A stretch of DNA of 64,000 nucleotides, taken from the NCBI GenBank assembly GCA_965226825.1, contig CBDDED010000003.1:496001-560000 (forward strand). The letters run 5' to 3'. The notes under the pieces are model-generated. The model saw only the letters and a program-made list of their open reading frames with translations. It was not told the origin of the DNA and searched no databases. The position numbers were made by a program, and so were the translations under genes. This document shows, piece by piece, positions 35,932 through 44,900 of the stretch (position 1 is the stretch's first letter; each line of letters begins with the position of its first letter). Source of the DNA: Io17-Chloro-G2 sp965226825. Its GTDB lineage: Bacteria > Chloroflexota > Dehalococcoidia > Lucifugimonadales > UBA3495.

Positions 35932-38900
35932 ATGCGTCATAGGACGCTCATCGGAACCATCGGAATGCTGGGGTTGGCCGCCCTTGTCGGCCTGTTTGCA
36001 GCCCTCTCGACTACCTTTTCTCCGCAGGATGCAGTATTCGCCCAGTCTAACAACTCGCCGGCGTTCGCGTCAGATGAAACCACTCGCGACGTGGACGAGA
36101 ACACCCCTTGGCTCCAGAACATTGTCGGTCCGGTAACGGCCACTGATGCCGACGACGACCCGCTGACCTACTCCCTGGAGAACGCGGGCACATCGCATTT
36201 CACCATCGTCAAATCGACCGGCCAGCTGAAGACCGGCGCCGAGGTGGACTACGAGGACCAAAGCGTTTACACGGTGAAGGTAATTGCCACCGACCCGTCC
36301 GGAGCCAGAGACAAAATCACCGTGACCATCAATGTCAACGATGTGGATGAACCAGGAACGGTGTCCTTGTCGTGGAAGCAGCCACAGGTCGACACCGAGT
36401 TAGCGGCCACCCTGACCGACCCAGATGGCGACATTTCCGGCGTGACGTGGCAGTGGTCCCGGTCCAGCTCCAAAAGCGCCACCCCTACCCCTATCGCCAC
36501 AGCCACATCAGCCAGCTACACGCCGGTTGCTGCCGATAACCGCAAATACCTGTGGGCTACAGCCTCCTACACCGACGGGAATGGTTCCGGCAAAACCGCG
36601 GAGGCAGTATCGTTCAGGTGGGTGCGGTTGGAGCCGGCTTCCAACAACGCGCCGGCGTTCCCTGAGACCAATTCCACTACTTATACCTGCCCACAGGATA
36701 TTGATACGGATTATTGCGTATCGGTCAGTAGGAGCGCTGCGGTCGGCACCGAAATCTACAATCCGGCGAGAGCCACCGACCCCGACCGGCAAGACGAGAT
36801 ACGGTATTCGTTGGAGGGGGCCGATGCCGATTCCTTTGGCATGGTGGCATCGAACGGCTACCTGGTTACAAAGACCTCCCTGAACAACGCTGACACAGCC
36901 CCGTTCACGGTGACATTAAAGGCTTCTGATGAATCCGGCGCCACCGACACCGTCACGATGACCATCAGGCTCCAGGGCGGCAGATTGAACCCGGTTGTTG
37001 TCGGGCCTAGCAGGATAAGTTATCCGGAGGGCGGTACCTGGCGAGTGGCCACCTACACCGCCACCGTCCCGGATGATCGCGCTACACATAGCTGGATAGT
37101 CTCCGTTGAACCTGGTGGCGGGGATGGCGACTTTTTCGACATCGATGATCACGGAGTGTTGGTCTTCAACGACCCGCCCGATTACAAGGAGGGAGGGGAT
37201 AACGAGTACTCCTTCAGCATTACGGCCTACGATGGCAATCCGCCCCAGGGGCAAGGACGCCCCAAGACTTTTTTTAACGTGACGGTTACCGTCATTGACG
37301 TGGATGAAGCGAATGAACAACCCGCGTTCGCGGATGAGACGACTACCCGTTCCATCATTGAGAACATGGCAGCGGCTGAGAATGTGGGCGACCCGGTGAC
37401 TGCCACGGACCCGGACCGCGACGCGCTGGAATACGCCCTTGGGGGCACTGACGCGTCGTCCTTCGACATCGATACATCGACGGGCCAGTTGCTGACCGAT
37501 GCAGCGCTGGATCATGAAACCAAGTCCAGCTACTCCGTCACCGTGTCGGTTCGCGACAGCAAGGATTCCGACGGCAATCCGGACACGACAATGGATGACT
37601 CCATTGAAGTGACGATCACCGTCACCAACGAGGACGAAGACGGGACGGTGACGCTGGCACCGCCCCAGCCCCAGGTCGGCACGGCACTTACCGCCACCCT
37701 CTCCGACCTGGATGGTGCGGTAAGCGGCACAACGTGGGTATGGGAGAGCTCCGCGGACGGAAACACCGGCTGGACTGCCGTCACCGGAGCCACCAGCACA
37801 GTAACGACGTCGAGCTATACGCCGGTGGATGCCGACTTGGACAGGTACCTGCGGGCCACCGCGACCTACACCGACCCGGAAGGTTCGGGCAAGAATGCTG
37901 AAGCCGTGTCCGCCAACGCAGTGCAGGCGCGCCCGGTAACCAATGCTGCCCCGCAGTTCTCTGCAGGAACAACCAACCGTGAGGTTGACGAAGGTACGGT
38001 TGTGGGCGGGAACGTCGGCGCGCCGGTGACGGCCACCGACACCGACAATGGCGACACGCTCACCTATGGACTGGAAGGCGCCGACGCGTCAGCGTTTGAA
38101 ATCGATTCCACCAGTGGCCAGATCAAAGTGGCGACAGGCACCACGCTGGACTATGACACCAAGTCCAGCTACTCCGTCACCGTATCGGTTCGCGACAGCA
38201 AGGACGACTTCGGCGATCCGGACTCGCTTATGGACGACACCATCGGCGTGACCATCACCGTCATCAACGTGGACGAAGATGGAGCGGTGACACTTTCGTC
38301 GACCCAGCCCCAGGTCGGAACTGCGCTTACCGCCACGCTGACGGACCCCGACGGGACGGTAAGCGGCACAACGTGGGTATGGGAGAGTTCCGCGGATGGA
38401 ACCACCGGCTGGACTGCCGTCACCGGAGCCACCAGCACAGTAACGACATCGAGCTATACGCCGGTGGATGCCGACTTCGAAAAGTACCTGCGGGCCACCG
38501 CAACCTACACCGACCCGCAAGGTTCCGGCAAGAATGCTGAAGCGGTGTCCGGCAACCCAGTGCAGGCGCGGCCGGTAACGAACTCGGCGCCGGAGTTCCC
38601 CGCCCCAACAGCCACCCGTGCTGTTGACGAAGATACTGTTGGGGGCGGGAACGTCGGCGCGCCGGTGACCGCCACCGACACCGACAATGGCGACACGCTC
38701 ACCTACGGGCTGGAAGGCGACGACGCGGCAGAGTTTGAAATCGATTCCACCAGTGGCCAGATTAAGCTGGCGACAGGAACCACGCTGGACTTTGAAACCG
38801 AGTCCAGCTACTCCGTCGTCGTATCGGTGCGAGACAGCAAGGATGCCTACGACGCCGCGAACACGGACACGGACGACATTATTGACGTGACGATCACCGT

Positions 38901-41900
38901 TATCAACCTTGACGAAGACGGGACGGTCACGCTGGCGCCGGCCCAGCCCCAGGTCGGGACAGCGCTTACCGCCACTCTGACGGACCCAGACGGAACGGTA
39001 AGCGGCACAACGTGGGTATGGGAGAGTTCTGCGGATGGAAACACCGGCTGGACGACCGTCAGCGGAGCCACGAGCACAGTAACGGCATCGAGACATACAC
39101 CGGTTTCCACTGACTTGGACCAATCCCTGCGGGCCACCGCGACCTACACCGACCCGGAAGGTTCCGGCAAGAGCGCTGAAGCCGTGTCGGCCAACGCGGT
39201 GCAGGCGCGCCCGGTGACCAACGCTGCCCCGCAGTTCTCCGATGAAACCACCACCCGTGCGGTTGACGAAGATACGGTTGAGGGTGGGGCCGTCGGCGCG
39301 CCGGTGACGGCTACCGACACCGACAATGGTGACACGCTCACCTATGGACTGAAAGGCGACGACGCGGCTGCGTTTGAAATCGATTCCACCAGCGGCCAAA
39401 TTAAGGTTGCGACAGAAACCACGCTGGACTATGAAACCAAGTCCAGCTACACCGTCGTCGTACCGGTGCGAGACAGCAAAGACGACTACGGCGTCTCCGA
39501 TTCCGCGACGGATGACACCATCACGGTCACCATCACCGTGAATGGCGTGGACGAAACTCCGGAGGTCAAGGGGCCCGACAGCATAGACTATGATGAAAAC
39601 GGGGAAGGGGAGATAACCGCCTACGAAGCGTTCGACCCTGAAACCGGGAGCATCACCTGGTCCTGGGACGGGGACGACAAAGACAAATTCCTCCCCAGCT
39701 CCAATGGGTCATTGGCCTTCAGAACTCCGCCCGATTACGAGACCCCGACGGATAACGACGGGGACAACGTGTACCAGGTTACCGTGCAAGCTTCAGACGG
39801 AAGCAACACCGGCTCCTTGGTCGTGACGATCACCGTCACCAACGTGGACGAAGATGGCACGGTGACGCTGTCATCGGACCGGCCCCAGACCGGTACGGCG
39901 CTGACCGCCACCCTCTCCGACCTGGACGGTACCGTAAGCGGCACAACGTGGTTATGGGAGAGTTCCGCGGATGGACTCACCGGCTGGACCGCCGTTACCG
40001 GAGCCACCAGCACAGTAACGACATCCAGCTATACCCCGGTGGATGGCGACCTGGGTAGGTACCTGCGGGTCACCGCAACCTACACCGACCCGGAAGATTC
40101 GGGCAAGAGTGCGGATGCAATGGCGGCCAATCCGACGAACGGCGCACCGATCTTCTCCTCGAACGCCGCCGACCGTTCGGTTCCAGAGGACGCCGCAATC
40201 GGTGACGACGTCGGTACCCCGGTGATCGCCACCGACGCCGACACGCTGGAATACACTCTTGACGGGACCGACGCGGCCTCCTTCCGCATTGTGGACACGT
40301 CCGGCCAGTTGCAGACCAAAGTCGATCTGGACTATGAAAAGAGGAGCGCCTACGATGTGACGGTCACCGCCACCGACCCTTCCGGGGCAACCGCTACGAT
40401 CACCGTGACGATCACCGTGATCAATGTGGAAGAGGATGGTACGGTGACTCTGTCATCGGTCCAACCCCAGGTTGGGACCGAGCTGACCGCCACATTGACC
40501 GACCCTGACGGAGACGTTTCCGGCGTAACCTGGCAGTGGGCCCGGGGTGACGGCAACGGCTCCTGGTCCAATATCAGCACGGCGGACGCTTACACGCCCG
40601 TAGCCGCCGACGTGGACGATTACCTGCGGGCCACGGCCTCCTACACCGACCCGCAGGGCGCCAGCAAGAGTGCGAGTGGAGTATCCGCCAATGCGGTGCA
40701 GGCGGCGGCGGCGACAAATAACTCACCGGCATTCACGGCGGAGACCGCCTCGCGCTCCGTGGATGAGAACGCGGAGATCGGAGCCAACGTCGGCACCCCG
40801 GTTACCGCCGACGACGCTGACACCGACACCCTGACCTACACTCTGGGCGGTGACGACGTAGGATTGTTCGATCTTGTCGAAACGTCCGGGCAGTTGCAGA
40901 CCAAAACTGTGCTGGACTATGAGACCGACCATTCCTACGAAGTGACGGTCACCGCTACCGACCCTTCCGCCGCCGCCGGCAGCATCGCGGTCACCATAAC
41001 CGTGATTAACTTGGACGAGGTAGGCACGGTGACATTGGCGCCGGACCCACCCCAGGTTGGTACGGCGTTGACCGCCACGCTGGAAGACCCCGACGGAAAC
41101 GTTTCCAGCGTGACCTGGCAGTGGGCCCGGGGCGCCACCGCCACCGGCACATTTACCAATATCAGCACCGTAACCAGCTACACGCCGGTCGCCGCCGACT
41201 TGGGCAAGTACCTGCAGGCCACGGCTTCCTACACCGACCCTCAAGACTCGGGCAAGACGGCGATGAAAGTCTCGGCCAATCCAGTTCAAGCGGCGCCGCT
41301 GGCGAATAACGAGCCTCAGTTCTCAGGGTCCACAGCCACCCGGTCGGTGGAGGAAAACACCGCCGCGGGCGAGAGCATCGGTGACTCGGTAGCCGCTACT
41401 GACATGGATAATGGCGACACGCTGACCTACTCTCTTGGCGGCGCCGATGCCGACTCCTTCGACATTGTCACTTCCTCCGGCCAATTGCAGACCAAAGGCG
41501 CGCTGGACTACGAGGACAAGGAGACGTACACGGTCACTGTGTCAGTCCATGACGGCAAGGACGCCAACGGCGAAGTCGACACTACCGTGGATGCCACCAT
41601 CACGGTCACCATCAACCTGTCGAACGTTGAGGAGCCGGGCACCGTGACTCTGTCATCGGCCCAACCCCTGACCGGGACCGCGTTCACCGCCAGTCTGACC
41701 GACCCGGACGGGAGCGTTACCAGCCTAACCTGGCAGTGGGCTTCAAGCGCTACGTCAGGGGGCACATTTGTCGATATCACGGACGCAACATCCGCCAGCT
41801 ACACGCCGGTGGCCGTCGATCTGGGCAACTACCTGCAGGCCACCGCGACCTACACCGATGGGCATGGCGTCAACAAGAGCGCTGTCGCGGTGTCAGCCGA

Positions 41901-44900
41901 TCCGACGAACAGCGCGCCGGCCTTTTCTGAAACCACTGCAACGCGTTCGGTAGCAGAGGATGCTTCAATAGGCGCCACCATCGGCGCCCCGGTCACCGCC
42001 ACCGACGCCGACACGCTGACCTACACGCTTGCCGGGACCGACGCGGCATCCTTCAGCATTATCGAATCGTCCGGGCAGTTGCGGACCGATACGCTCCTGG
42101 ACTACGAGGACAGGAGATCCTACGAGGTGACGGTCACCGCCACCGACACATGGGGCGCAACCGACGTCATAACCGTGATCATAGAAGTGACCAACGTGGA
42201 AGAACCGGGTTCGGTGACGCTGTCAACGGTCCAGCCCCAGGTAGGGACTGAGGTGACCGCCGAGCTGACCGATCCCGACGGCGACCCCACACGGCTTGTG
42301 TGGCAATGGGCACGGGCAACCTCCCCAACCGGCAGCTGGACCAACGTCAGCAGCGGGGTGGACCACGCGAGCTATACGCCGGTAGCCGCCGACGTGGGCT
42401 ATTACCTGCGCGCGTGGGCTACATATGAGGACCCTCAAGGCGGCAGCAAGAGCGCGAATGGAGTATTTGACAACCCCGTGCAGGCAGCCCCCGCGGGGAA
42501 CAACTCGGCCCCGGTCTTCTCTGAGAGGACCGCCGCCCGGACGGTTTCGGAAAACACGGCAACTGAAACCAGCTTCGGAACCCCGGTCACCGCCAGTGAC
42601 GCTAACAGCGATACGCTGACCTACACGCTTGGCGGAGCAGACGCGGACTCTTTTGGAATCGTCGCAGCGTCCGGTCAGTTACAGACCGGGGACCCCTTGG
42701 ATTATGAATCCAGGAGTTCATACCAGGTGACGGTTACCGCCGCTGACCCGTCAAACGCGAGGGACATCATTGATGTGACCATCACCGTGTCTAACGTGGA
42801 CGAGTACGGCACCGTGAAACTGTCGTCACTCCAACCCCAAGTGGGGACGGCCCTGACCGCCACACTTACCGACCCCGACGGCGTTCCTTCCAGCGTCGCC
42901 TGGCAGTGGGGGAAAAGCACTACCGCTTCCGGCCCCTTTACCAACGTCAGCAGCGGGGCAGATCCGGCCACTTACACGCCGGTAACTGCCGACCTCAATA
43001 TGTACCTGCGGGCGACGGCGACCTATACCGACCCGCAAGGCTCGGGCAAGACCGCGAGTGTAGTTTCGTACAGCCCCGTACAGGCAGCGGCGGCGATCAA
43101 CAGCGCGCCGGTGTTTTCAGAGGAAACCGCCACGCGTTCGGTGGGGGAGAACGCCGAAATTGGGGCCAACGTCGGCACTCCGGTAACCGCTAGCGACGCC
43201 GAAATCGATACGCTAACCTACAGCCTCGAGGACGACGCCGCCCCCTTTGAGATCCTGCAGGCCAGCGGGCAATTGCAGACCACGGCGGCGCTGAACTTCG
43301 AGGAAACTGCGTCCTACAGCGTGACCGTCATTGCCACCGACCCGTCGGACAAGAGCGACACTATTACGGTGACCATCACCGTGGACAACGTGGACGAGGA
43401 TGGCTCGGTGACGCTGTCGTCGCTCCAGCCCCAGGTGGGGACGGAACTGACCGCGACGCTGGACGATCCCGATGGAGACCCTTCCAGCGTAACCTGGGAG
43501 TGGGTCAGCGGAGACTCCAACGTCGGCGGTGGGGCAACCTACACGCCGGTCACCGCCGACGTGGGCAATTTCCTGCAGGCCACGGCCACTTACACCGACC
43601 CGCAGGGCTCGGGTAAGACCGCGATTGGAGTCTCGGCCAACGCGGTCCAGGTTGAGCCGCAGACCAATAGCGCGCCGGAATTCACGGCGGCCACCGCCGT
43701 CCGAACCGTGCCCGAAAACACGGCGGCGGGCCGGAGCATCGGCACGCCCCTTACGGCTACGGATCCCGACGACGACACCCTGACCTACAGCCTGGGTGGA
43801 ACCGATGCCGGATCGTTCCGGATTGTTCAAGCGACAGGCCAGTTGCAGACCAAACTGCCTCTTGACTCCGAGGTCAAGCAAACGTACACGGTAGTGGTCA
43901 CCGCCACTGACCCGTCCGATGAATTCGACACTATCACCGTCACCATTAACGTGACCAACGTGGATGAAGCGCCTGGAGTGTCGGGGCCGACGAGCCGGAA
44001 TTATAAAGAGAACGACATTGTGGCTGTGGGGCCCTACGCGGCTACCAACCCTGAAAACGGCACTATTGTCTGGGGGAAGTCGGGAGACGACAGCGACGAC
44101 TTTTCCATCAGCAACACCGGGGAGCTCACCTTCAGCTCCTCGCCAAACTTTGAAAGCCCAAGTGACCTGAACACGGACAACGTGTACCACGTCACTGTCG
44201 AAGCGTCCGACGGGACCGATACCGGTTCCCTGGCAGTGACCGTTAGCGTCACCAACGAGGACGAATGGGGGTCGTTGGCCATACCCTTTGACCAGCCCGA
44301 GGTTGATATAGAACTGACCGCATTGCTGGCCGACCGCGACGGAACCGTTTCCGGCGAAACTTGGAAGTGGGAGAATTCCTCAGACGGGCAGACCAATTGG
44401 GCCACCATCAGCGGGGCCACGTCATCCAGCTACACGCCGGTGGCCGCCGACGTAGACAAGTACCTGCGGGTCTCGGTGACCTACACAGATCCCCAGGGTC
44501 CGGGCAAGACCGCCGACGCAGTGACGGCGGACACGGTGCTGGCGGAGCCCAACAGCGCTCCGCAGTTCTCGGATGCAACCGTCAGCCGTTCAGTGGATGA
44601 GAATACCCTCTGGGGTAGGGACATTGGAGCCCAAATTACTGCCACTGACACCACCGGCGACACGTTGACCTACTCGCTGGACAGCGACGATGGGGACTCC
44701 TTCAGTATTGTCAGATCGTCCGGCCAGTTGCGGACCAAGGACGACCTTGACTACGAGAGAAAGGCCAGCTATTCCGTAACCGTAACCGTCACCGATTCAT
44801 CCAGCGCCGTCGCAGAAGTCCCGGTGACCATTTCCGTCACCAACGTGGAGGAAGCAGGCGAGGTAACGCTGTCGTCGGTCCAACCCCAAGTAGGCACCGC

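Noticed and set aside
38089..39399. 436-codon minus-strand frame inside the giant gene
   Set aside because: Shadow of the repeated cadherin modules; its own apparent repeats only reflect the sense-strand repeats.
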